This document shows positions 19,701 to 31,700 of a DNA stretch of 64,000 nt, piece by piece. The position numbers were made by a program, and so were the translations under genes. The DNA comes from Incurvaria masculella (Eukaryota > Arthropoda > Insecta > Lepidoptera > Incurvariidae), in the NCBI GenBank assembly GCA_946894095.1, contig OX335649.1:18990001-19054000 (forward strand). The letters run 5' to 3'. The notes under the pieces are model-generated. The model did no database searches. It was not told the DNA's origin and saw nothing but the letters and a program-made list of their open reading frames with translations. Positions within the stretch are counted from its first letter, which is position 1. Each line of letters opens with the position of its first letter.

Positions 19701-22700
19701 CCAAGAAGCACTGCATAAAGCGCCCTAACATCGATACATTTAAGGCTGAAATTGCTACGAATCGATATCTGTTGAAGAGTAACAATTTGCTACAACGCTA
19801 ATTGAGACGGTCGAAAAGTCGCGTGCGAGTATAATCTTTAATCTTATATCGATAAGGGCGCTTATCGTATGAAATATTTTAGGATTATATGATATGCATG
19901 GTTTTCTTTTTTTGTTAAATAAAGATCATAACATTATACGTTGTGACTATTATACGTTATGCATGGAGAAATAAGTAATTTAATTTTTTGGACTTCTTCA
20001 TGCACTACGTATAAGATTATACGATCTGCCGATTATACGTTGTGCATGGTTTTAAAATTTTGTTAAAATATGACATTATACGATCTGCATATTATACGTT
20101 ATGCCGTTCCCCCGATGTCCTCAGGAACCAGTCTTTCATATCACAACCCTATAATTAATCTATTCACTCCCTAGCATGGTCACAGTTCATTTCCTAGCAT
20201 TATCACATTTCACACCACCACTGATCGAATATCGGAATACATTCAAGGTTGAGAAAATTTGCGTTTCCCGTCGATAGCGTGCGCCACCGCTGCGCGCCGC
20301 ACCGCTGTCCGAACTCCAATCCCAAACTCCCGCGCTCGCGCAGCCCCCAAAAACACCCGGAAATCGTAAATCACCGCTTTCTCTAGGAGGGACAACGCAA
20401 TTGTTCTTGAGTGCTACGAAGCCCGCTGCGGCCCTACCATATACATATGCATACGCAGTATTTCAACAAATATATTTGAGGCGGCTGTCTCAACCTACTG
20501 TCAGCCTCGGTAGCCCAGTGTCGCGACGCCTTGCGGCTCGATAAGCGAAGAAGCATCTCTGAGCGCGGTTGGGTTCTTGATGGGTGAACGTATTCAACCG
20601 TTGAAGCTGGACGTGTTTCGGATTCCACGTTGAACTGTAGGTCACCTTCCTTACTTAGAAGATGGTAGGGTTAGTCCCGCCCGGTTTGGTACGATCGCAT
20701 TGAATAAACGATGGTCGAAGTGGCAATAACAATATCCATGTTTCACATCCAGTTCAATGTAAGGAAGTTCCTGGCAAGGCACTTTCTTGCCATGTGGTTG
20801 TAGCATCCAATCCCTTAACTAAGTAGCAAGATGCGACGTGCTAGCGAATTAAAGATTATTCGTTCAGTCTGATAAGTTGTATATAATACCCTAATACTTC
20901 ACTCAAACAAATTTCATTTATAATCCCAATTATGTAAAAGGCTACAACAAATATGACAATCTTTCCTTCCTTGTCAATAGATATGACAGTGTCAACATTA
21001 AGAGGAAGTATTGAATTTAATCATTTATCTGTATCTGTTTTCTAATTTATTGCACAATCATTAAGTCCTAGTCATATATATGCTAGGTCTTATTGCCTGA
21101 ATGATCCGCGCGAGGCGAACTGCGATATGGTTATTATATCGACCCTTAGACATCCACAGTGCTAGTGTTTGGCCGCCGAAGAACTAAAACCAATATTAGT
21201 CTTTATGTCAGGTAATATGAACACCTTGGGAGAGTATAATAATTTATAAATTACAATTTTTTCTAGCTCAGAACTCTGAACTAGGCTGGTTCCTTTTTTT
21301 GTTTAAATTGTAGGAATTTGCATGCTAAGTTTTGTATTGCCGGCCGGCAAGGAACCCTTAGATTATCTCTCCCAATCAATTGTCTAATTGCTTACAATGT
21401 CTGGAACTAGACGCGATTGAGCAATCTAAGATCAAAATCAACACAAACCCCAACCTTCTATAAGTATATGGGTATTCTAAAATGTCTATTAATGAGGTCT
21501 TACTGTCCAATTTATCCAGCTTTTATTTATTAATTAAGCTTGGCTCAGACCAATTCAATTTTCTCAAACTAGTGACAGTGGATGAAATAAACTTTTCTCG
21601 CAATCAACAAGTTACGAGTCAATGTGTAAAATCTCGATATGATACCTTTCAGTAGGAAAAATGTTATGGTAGCTAACCTGATCAAAAGAAAAGTTTGATG
21701 TCTATTAATTTCTTTTTTATATTTTTTTATCACACCAGAGTAATCCGGAACTTCGATTTAATTTATCAGGAAGAATGTTCCAAAGAAACCGGATAAATGT
21801 TCGTTTAAAGTATACAAAATTCCTACACTATAGTACAGGAAAGTTATTTTAAACAATTACTTTTATTATTGATAATACTTATAAATCCTGGAAGCTACGT
21901 TATTTTACATTCAATGATTATGAGTATATTAGCCAAACGTAACGAAAACAAAATAGTTTTTCGATGTAGCCCTATTCGTATGAGCAATCAATTGTTTTAA
22001 CACTTTACAACACAATAAAATCAAGTCCATACAACTATTACATTACATTATATACATTTAATCATCAATTTCCCCCAATACAATTTCAATACTAAAAAAA
22101 GTAGATTACTCTCTTAATAATGGTATAAAAGTTTACCTAAATAAATTTAGTCTTTATAAAACTACTCCCGCTAACAAAAGACAGATATTATCTCATTAAT
22201 TTTGAAATCCACACAAACTTAATCGGATAAAGTATGTAGTTAGACTGAATGTTTTCAAGTACTTAATTTATTTCGGGTCTCTCGGGAACACACTAAAATT
22301 CAGTTGACTATCTGTCTGAGTAGATTACTAAATCCCTTTTAATTCGAGAGTCGAATTAAATCTCGAATATGAATGTTAATCTCAGATGCACCACTCACGA
22401 AAGTCAAAACCGACTGCCACTCTCTCTTTTTCCCTCTCCTTACGCTCGCTCTGGACGTGTATTCTTGGCATTCAGTCATTGTGGATTCAGTAGAGTTACC
22501 AGAAGAAGAATTTACTTTGACATTACTGTTAACTCTACTGAATCCGCAATGACTGAATGCCAAGAATACACGCCCTGGACTGGCACCCTAGTCTAGAGCG
22601 ATCCCCTCTCTACCCTTGCTTCAATCCGCTCAATATATGTACTTATTAATTGAACCCTAGTTTCAAGAATCGATAAATTAGTCTATACACGTATGAGCTA

Positions 22701-25700
22701 CATTAATTAAATATCTTATATTTACTTAACTAATTTAAATATACATTTTTTATACGAATAGATAAGTCGTATTATTAAAGAATTAGCTTAAATATTTCGC
22801 GTTTTTGTAATATCTTTACGTATTTGCCTAGCTTTCAGATCATGCATGTCATCCAATTAGTATTTATTTCCATGTAATTATTAGTCTCTCCAAAATACTT
22901 TTGTAGTATTCTTCTCCCCTGTAGAATTCCGTAGTAATATAGCCGCATTTAGAAAACTTGAAAGTCGTATCGCCACATCCAGTGGATGCTGTCTGATTTT
23001 AATGGTGACACATTATGATGATACTTCTATGACTTCCCTTCTTTTTCTAATAACAATGACAACCGCTTGCTTATCGCTCGACGTGCAGCGCTCATTCCAT
23101 ACGGCCCCCAGAAGCTGCTTATATGATCTCAGCATGCCTAAACGTGCTCGAAAAAAGCTGTGGTCTCACGAGACGCCAGCCCCCAGGCCAAGCGCGAGTG
23201 ATTCTGTCAGCCCTCAGATCCACCCTGAAACCACCAATTGTTCTGCAGAATACATGTGTTTCACAATATTGCAATATTGGGGATAACTCAATGCAGACAA
23301 AGAACAAAGTAGTGGCATGCTAGTGACTCCGCAGTAACAATTGCAACATCGCCGCTATCTGCCTCGCATAGTCATTTGCTCCAAACTATTTCGTAAATAC
23401 ATATATCCATCTAACGACTTCCCACGTGCATTCCGCGAACGAGTCCTGGCCGTTGAAGTGTCCATACAAGCGCTCTCGCCCTTGAAGCGAAGAAGCCTTA
23501 ATTTGACGAATACTGAAGTAGACCAAGTGCATGGTAAGATTCAATTTCTTCAATTTATTCTTGTATGCTACGAGAGATATCATTTACATTAATAATAAAA
23601 ATAAGCGGACCCCGAATTAAGCCTTTCGGTATACCCATTATTACTGCTTCTTTCTCTAATTTCGCACCATTAACTTCACATATTTGAGTGCAGAGTAGCA
23701 ATTATTTTCCTCTACTACCATAATATTCTAATGTTAGAAGTAATATATTATGATTAACACTGTAATTTACAACCTTTAACACAAATTTGAGCACCTCAGA
23801 AAAAGTTCCTTGATTTAAACAGTGATTTCTTATTTGTATTCAATATATATATATATAATAAACTATTCAAAGGAGATTTAATTAGTCTTTAATTAAAATC
23901 TGTCTGACTTCCGAAAATGTTATAGGTTCGAATATGACTGCTTCTGGGTTTTTCTCACTGAACAAATAAAAAAAACGGATTCTGCAGCGACAACTGAATT
24001 TAATGAAATGGTTACATGATGTAATTCTAAGCAGAAATAATTATTAAAACGCACTACAACATTGTCAATGTTGTCCGTACAGTGCCCCTTTCCCTCGAAA
24101 ATTCGATGTGTTAGGCAAATGTTATGTGCTGACCTAAGATAGCAGCCATCCATGTTTAGATCTAGCAACACTGAAATTTGACCTCAGAATTAAAAGACTA
24201 CAAGCTGAGGTCCTTTTTGGACCACCTGATCGAGAGTTCGAGCAAGAGCACCTCCTTCACCAACCTGGAGCTGCGTGACGAGGTGATGACCCTGATGGTG
24301 GCCGGCACCGACACCTCGGCTGTGGCCATGTCCTTCACATTGCTACTGCTCGGCAAACACCAGGATATCCAGGAGAAAGTTTACCAGGAGTGAGCTCAAT
24401 TGTTTTCATCTCGGCGCCGTGGAAACATTTAGATGACAATATTACATGGAAAACATTAGCAGCGTCGTATGGTTTCAAATAAAAAGGACATAGTGTAGAA
24501 AAAATCATGATAGAGGCATAACATATTTTATTTGGATAGAAGGATGTAGGTAACATAAAAATATTTAAGTATTCTCTCATGTATCCATATGTATCACGTT
24601 GGGTCACATATGTAATTTTTTTACGATAATGTAAATATTACGATAAAGTTAACACTGAGCAAAACTATTACCACACCTTGAGACGACCCTACCCCTATAC
24701 TACTTATTTATCTTACAAATCAACCTGTCTGCTAGCTAACTTATATCAAGTCTCGCATAGCCCATACTTAGAAAGGTCTAGTGCTGCTACTTAATCAACT
24801 AATATCTGAAATTGGCCAAAGTTATTAACATGTGATCGTCTAGTAAGTTATGGGCCATGGAGATTTTAACTAATGGTCACTCCTTGGCCGCCATTCCGTC
24901 TGTTAGACTTCTTCAGTGTGATTAAAGGGATATAAATTGAATAAAATTTGGAGTACAAGAATATATCAATTTAGAATGGACGTTTCTACCTGCCGCCACG
25001 TAGAGGCGAGAGACTATGGGCAGGCTCCTAATGTCATGTCTGTCATCGGCCGAGTCATGTCAGCTATCTTAGGTCTAAGACATTTGACTTCCTGATACTA
25101 GCTACAAGCCTACACAGTTATACAAAGCAAGACCTTATGCTAACTTAGGTACTAGAATTATTCTATGTTTCCTTGGGGCCCCTGTCGACTTTAGCTAAAG
25201 AGTCCTCGTAAGCGCGGGAAAACACATGCAGCGCGAGTCCGCGTTCTCTCGTGAACACATTTGCCGTTGCTTACAAAAACGTAAAGGGAATTTGTCCTGA
25301 TGAATTCACTGGAAAATTGGCGGAATCAATCCCCAAAACGGACAAGGCCGTGGGAAAATCATACACAACCACTCTGGAAAATCCGTCGAAAATCCCGTTA
25401 TGGGAACCTTGAGCAAAATTGGCGGTATCCGATCACAACCGGGTAAGACCGGTGGAAATTCTACACATCCGCTCAGGAAAATCCGTCGAAAATCCCGTTA
25501 TGGGAACCTTGAGCAAAATTGGCGGTATCCGATCACAACCGGGAAGACCGGTGGAAATTCTACACGCCGCTCAGTAAAACGCCGTCAAAACCGTCCGTAA
25601 TCGAAATTTAGAGCATCACGCGAATGCACCCAATTAAGCACCTTATTACGTCAACGCGCGACGGTAATTTATCCGGTTACATCAATGATATCTTTCAAGT

Positions 25701-28700
25701 AATAAACAGTGTAACGAAGAGAGCACTCATCCTCTGCAATCTGCTTGCAAAACGATCCCGCCACCTCGTACAGTTGTAGATGTCCTCAGGAACCAGTCTT
25801 TCATATCACAACCCTATAATTAATCTATTCACTCCCTAGCATGGTCACAGTTCATTTCCTAGCATTATCACATTTCACACCACCACTGATCGAATATCGG
25901 AATACATTCAAGGTTGAGAAAATTTGCGTTTCCCGTCGATAGCGTGCGCCACCGCTGCGCGCCGCACCGCTGTCCGAACTCCAATCCCAAACTCCCGCGC
26001 TCGCGCAGCCCCCAAAAACACCCGGAAATCGTAAATCACCGCTTTCTCTAGGAGGGACAACGCAATTGTTCTTGAGTGCTACAAAGCCCGCTGCGGCCCT
26101 ACCATATACATATGCATACGCAGTATTTCAACAAATATATTTGAGGCGGCTGTCTCAACCTACTGTCAGCCTCGGTAGCCCAGTGTCGCGACGCCTTGCG
26201 GCTCGATAAGCGAAGAAGCATCTCTGAGCGCGGTTGGGTTCTTGATGGGTGAACGTATTCAACCGTTGAAGCTGGACGTGTTTCGGATTCCACGTTGAAC
26301 TGTAGGTCACCTTCCTTACTTAGAAGATGGTAGGGTTAGTCCCGCCCGGTTTGGTACGATCGCATTGAATAAACGATGGTCGAAGTGGCAATAACAATAT
26401 CCATGTTTCACATCCAGTTCAATGTAAGGAAGTTCCTGGCAAGGCACTTTCTTGCCATGTGGTTGTAGCATCCAATCCCTTAACTAAGTAGCAAGATGCG
26501 ACGTGCTAGCGAATTAAAGATTATTCGTTCAGTCTGATAAGTTGTATATAATACCCTAATACTTCACTCAAACAAATTTCATTTATAATCCCAATTATGT
26601 AAAAGGCTACAACAAATATGACAATCTTTCCTTCCTTGTCAATAGATATGACAGTGTCAACATTAAGAGGAAGTATTGAATTTAATCATTTATCTGTATC
26701 TGTTTTCTAATTTATTGCACAATCATTAAGTCCTAGTCATATATATGCTAGGTCTTATTGCCTGAATGATCCGCGCGAGGCGAACTGCGATATGGTTATT
26801 ATATCGACCCTTAGACATCCACAGTGCTAGTGTTTGGCCGCCGAAGAACTAAAACCAATATTAGTCTTTATGTCAGGTAATATGAACACCTTGGGAGAGT
26901 ATAATAATTTATAAATTACAATTTTTTCTAGCTCAGAACTCTGAACTAGGCTGGTTCCTTTTTTTGTTTAAATTGTAGGAATTTGCATGCTAAGTTTTGT
27001 ATTGCCGGCCGGCAAGGAACCCTTAGATTATCTCTCCCAATCAATTGTCTAATTGCTTACAATGTCTGGAACTAGACGCGATTGAGCAATCTAAGATCAA
27101 AATCAACACAAACCCCAACCTTCTATAAGTATATGGGTATTCTAAAATGTCTATTAATGAGGTCTTACTGTCCAATTTATCCAGCTTTTATTTATTAATT
27201 AAGCTTGGCTCAGACCAATTCAATTTTCTCAAACTAGTGACAGTGGATGAAATAAACTTTTCTCGCAATCAACAAGTTACGAGTCAATGTGTAAAATCTC
27301 GATATGATACCTTTCAGTAGGAAAAATGTTATGGTAGCTAACCTGATCAAAAGAAAAGTTTGATGTCTATTAATTTCTTTTTTATATTTTTTTATCACAC
27401 CAGAGTAATCCGGAACTTCGATTTAATTTATCAGGAAGAATGTTCCAAAGAAACCGGATAAATGTTCGTTTAAAGTATACAAAATTCCTACACTATAGTA
27501 CAGGAAAGTTATTTTAAACAATTACTTTTATTATTGATAATACTTATAAATCCTGGAAGCTACGTTATTTTACATTCAATGATTATGAGTATATTAGCCA
27601 AACGTAACGAAAACAAAATAGTTTTTCGATGTAGCCCTATTCGTATGAGCAATCAATTGTTTTAACACTTTACAACACAATAAAATCAAGTCCATACAAC
27701 TATTACATTACATTATATACATTTAATCATCAATTTCCCCCAATACAATTTCAATACTAAAAAAAGTGGATTACTCTCTTAACAATGGTATAAAAGTTTA
27801 CCTAAATAAATTTAGTCTTTATAAAACTACTCCCGCTAACAAAAGACAGATATTATCTCATTAATTTTGAAATCCACACAAACTTAATCGGATAAAGTAT
27901 GTAGTTAGACTGAATGTTTTCAAGTACTTAATTTATTTCGGGTCTCTCGGGAACACACTAAAATTCAGTTGACTATCTGTCTGAGTAGATTACTAAATCC
28001 CTTTTAATTCGAGAGTCGAATTAAATCTCGAATATGAATGTTAATCTCAGATGCACCACTCACGAAAGTCAAAACCGACTGCCACTCTCTCTTTTTCCCT
28101 CTCCTTACGCTCGCTCTGGACGTGTATTCTTGGCATTCAGTCATTGTGGATTCAGTAGAGTTACCAGAAGAAGAATTTACTTTGACATTACTGTTAACTC
28201 TACTGAATCCGCAATGACTGAATGCCAAGAATACACGCCCTGGACTGGCACCCTAGTCTAGAGCGATCCCCTCTCTACCCTTGCTTCAATCCGCTCAATA
28301 TATGTACTTATTAATTGAACCCTAGTTTCAAGAATCGATAAATTAGTCTATACACGTATGAGCTACATTAATTAAATATCTTATATTTACTTAACTAATT
28401 TAAATATACATTTTTTATACGAATAGATAAGTCGTATTATTAAAGAATTAGCTTAAATATTTCGCGTTTTTGTAATATCTTTACGTATTTGCCTAGCTTT
28501 CAGATCATGCATGTCATCCAATTAGTATTTATTTCCATGTAATTATTAGTCTCTCCATAATACTTTTGTAGTATTCTTCTCCCCTGTAGAATTCCGTAGT
28601 CATATAGCCGCATTTAGAAAACTTGAAAGTCGTATCGCCACATCCAGTGGATGCTGTCTGATTTTAATGGTGACACATTATGATGATACTTCTATGACTT

Positions 28701-31700
28701 CCCTTCTTTTTCTAATAACAATGACAACCGCTTGCTTATCGCTCGACGTGCAGCGATCATTCCATACGGCCCCCAGAAGCTGCTTATATGATCTCAGCAT
28801 GCCTAAACGTGCTCGAAAAAAGCTGTGGTCTCACGAGACGCCAGCCCCCAGGCCAAGCGCGAGTGATTCTGTCAGCCCTCAGATCCACCCTGAAACCACC
28901 AATTGTTCTGCAGAATACATGTGTTTCACAATATTGCAATATTGGGGATAACTCAATGCAGACAAAGAACAAAGTAGTGGCATGCTAGTGACTCCGCAGT
29001 AACAATTGCAACATCGCCGCTATCTGCCTCGCATAGTCATTTGCTCCAAACTATTTCGTAAATACATATATCCATCTAACGACTTCCCACGTGCATTCCG
29101 CGAACGAGTCCTGGCCGTTGAAGTGTCCATACAAGCGCTCTCGCCCTTGAAGCCAGATGTTGGGTCATAGTGTTAAGTAGGGGAAAAATCGACCTAGTCT
29201 TAACCATTCAACCCACGCTAAGAATTGATGTTTCCCAAACCGAATTTGGAATATATCATTTCAACCTACCATTACATGGTGTATTAGGCTAATATGACAG
29301 TTGGTTTTAGCTATCCATGTCCAGTTAAATAAACGTTCATTGCCGTTTCTACCACCGTTCATTCAAAACCATATTACATCGCCGACCTTCCGAGATTCCG
29401 AGGGATAATCCTACTACCTAGTTAAGTCAATAATGAGACCTACAGTTTTATGTGGAATCCGTTCCACGAACGACAATTCCGATGATCACCTTTTACGACA
29501 TTCACTTTTATTCTTTTGAAATACTGGAACCCACGCGGTACAAATGTGTAAGATATTTTGACAACTGTATTATATTGTTAAAACATTTGATTGCCCACAG
29601 ATTGCTCGATATTTACGGCTATTCAGACCGTCCTCTGGTTATAGAAGACTTGTCGAAGATGGTGTATCTTGAGAGAGTGGTCAAGGAGTCGCTTCGCTTA
29701 TACCCACCAGTACCTTTTATCATTCGGAAAGTGGAAAAAGAACTCACACTTCGTAAGTATATATATTGCTAACCACTCAAATACTTTGTTGAAACGCAAT
29801 TATAATAGCATGAGTTTTAGTATTTTTCCTTGATGAGTGCTCTTTTAGTAGTGTTTACCTTAATAAAATAGATTTAAAATATGATTTACATTAATATGTT
29901 TTTGTAGCATCTGGTTGGGTTTTGCCCGCCGGTTCCGGAATTCCGATCAGCATCTGGGGCACGCACCGCAACAAGAAGTACTGGGGAGAGGACGCCGAGA
30001 CATTCGACCCAGACCGCTTCTCCCCGGAGCGCTTCAACCTGGCTCACCCCTGCGCGTACATGCCCTTCAGCAGCGGACCCAGGAACTGCTTAGGTAAGAT
30101 TTCTACCGCAACCAAAACACTGGAGAAATTAATTAGAACGATGATGTATTTTTCTGGAACAGTAAAATTTGACATTCTCTAAAACGCTACTACAGCAAAA
30201 ACTATGGCCGGAATCACAACACCTTAATCTGATCTAGAAAGTGTAAAGTTTTATGTACCTAGTTTACATGGACCACTCAATGTTTGTGTTTCACTACAGA
30301 TTTATAAGGCTCACCACAATGATGCAGTTATTTCCACCCTCTAATGAAAAATTCCCATGAAATATTTTTCCCAAGCTAATGACAAATCCGAGTGTACTGT
30401 CTATGGATGATGAATAAACAATACAATACAATACAAACACATAGGTCAACAAAATTAAGAGATACACAAATGCGAGTTAAATACGTTTTTCTTCATAAAG
30501 AACGAACGAACTCGAGGAAAAAGCATTGGCCATACCCTCGCCAAAAATAAAAAATCATTACATTACATACCCCTTTTAATTATCACATTTCTATACTTCC
30601 GTTTCAAGCACTGGAACAGATAATATAACCTTAACGTCAATCCCATATTAAACCCCTTTTAATCAGGATTTTGCCTATAGTATAGCACAACGACAGGCCT
30701 TGTCAAAGTCACTGAAGATATCCGCCAAGCTGTAGATAAGCGGCATATTAACGCTTCTAGACTTTAGTAATGTATTCAATACAGTTGACTTTGACATTTT
30801 AGTGGCAGTACTTGAATCCCTTTTTGTTTCTCAGCAGCTACTTGATTTATAAAAAACTTATCTTAGAGATCCCCAGCAAAGAGTTCGTGATGATGCTTTG
30901 TCCAACTAAATTAAACTTCCTGCTGGCGTTTCGCAGGGTGGCGTACGCTTTCATATTATTTATCTATTTTTATAAACACACTCACCAGTAAAAAAAACAT
31001 GACTCTTTCATGTGTATGTACTCCAATGACCTGCAACTGTATCGTTATTTCTCCAAAACTAACATTTTTTCCAGGATTGACCTATTTCATGTCGACTTGT
31101 CTCGCATAAAAATAAAAATCTGAGAGATTTGATCCACGCGAAGTCCACTCCAAAAAATCTGAGTCGATAATTGTAGAAAGAAGCAGGTTTCTTTCCCAGG
31201 TCAAAAAAGACGAATTTCGTCGTCATCCCTTAGAGTAGGAGAGTTGAAAAGATTGGTCATATCAGCGGTGTGTGCGGATAAAATTTCGGTGCTATGCACA
31301 ACCTAAAATGACTCAACCGCTTCATTCCTACAGAGACCAAAATTAGCCTTGTACAGACCCTGGTTCTCCCCATTCTTGATTCCCCTGAAACCTTCTCAAT
31401 TATAGCATACGATTTATTAACGGACTCTGTAAATATAACCACATTTCGACATACTGTGAACAGCTTCAGTTGCTCAGCATTGGTCATGTCGTTCCTATTT
31501 TATTCACAGTCCTCAATAACCACATGCCTCAGGGATTGATTCAATTTCTGGTCATTCCATGCCTTACCATTTTGGTCAATTGATATAATCTTCTTCTACT
31601 GATACCGTCATCACTTGTTTTACCGATTGATTCAAAATTAATGCAGCCCGTCTTTGGAATTAATTCCCACTTGACATCAGGAGCTCAGCTTCTCTTGATA

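Larger units (their letters stand above)
17167..23488 (+). repeat. 6.3-kb tandem duplication, copy 1
   Basis: It matches 23501-29153 almost base for base, with only about ten scattered substitutions noticed. It starts inside exon 6 of gene B and contains exon 7. It differs by a 650-bp insertion (the element at 19472-20113 plus its 8-bp duplication) and a 19-bp indel near 19275. Confidence 0.93.
23501..29153 (+). repeat. 6.3-kb tandem duplication, copy 2 (5,653 bp)
   Basis: It begins with the last 33 nt of exon 6 and lacks that exon's acceptor. It carries a full exon 7 and ends where copy 1 ends. A 12-bp filler (23489-23500) joins the copies. It lacks the 642-bp element. The hairpin, the tandem 100-bp units and the SINE recur here. 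Confidence 0.93.

Noticed and set aside
23002..23286. 94-codon frame, repeated at 28667, as a small gene
   Set aside because: It is conserved only because the whole 6-kb region was duplicated. No domain, splice context or codon bias supports it.
23489..23533. usable second exon 6 of gene B
   Set aside because: The first 37 nt of the exon and the AG acceptor with its pyrimidine tract are missing at the duplication junction.
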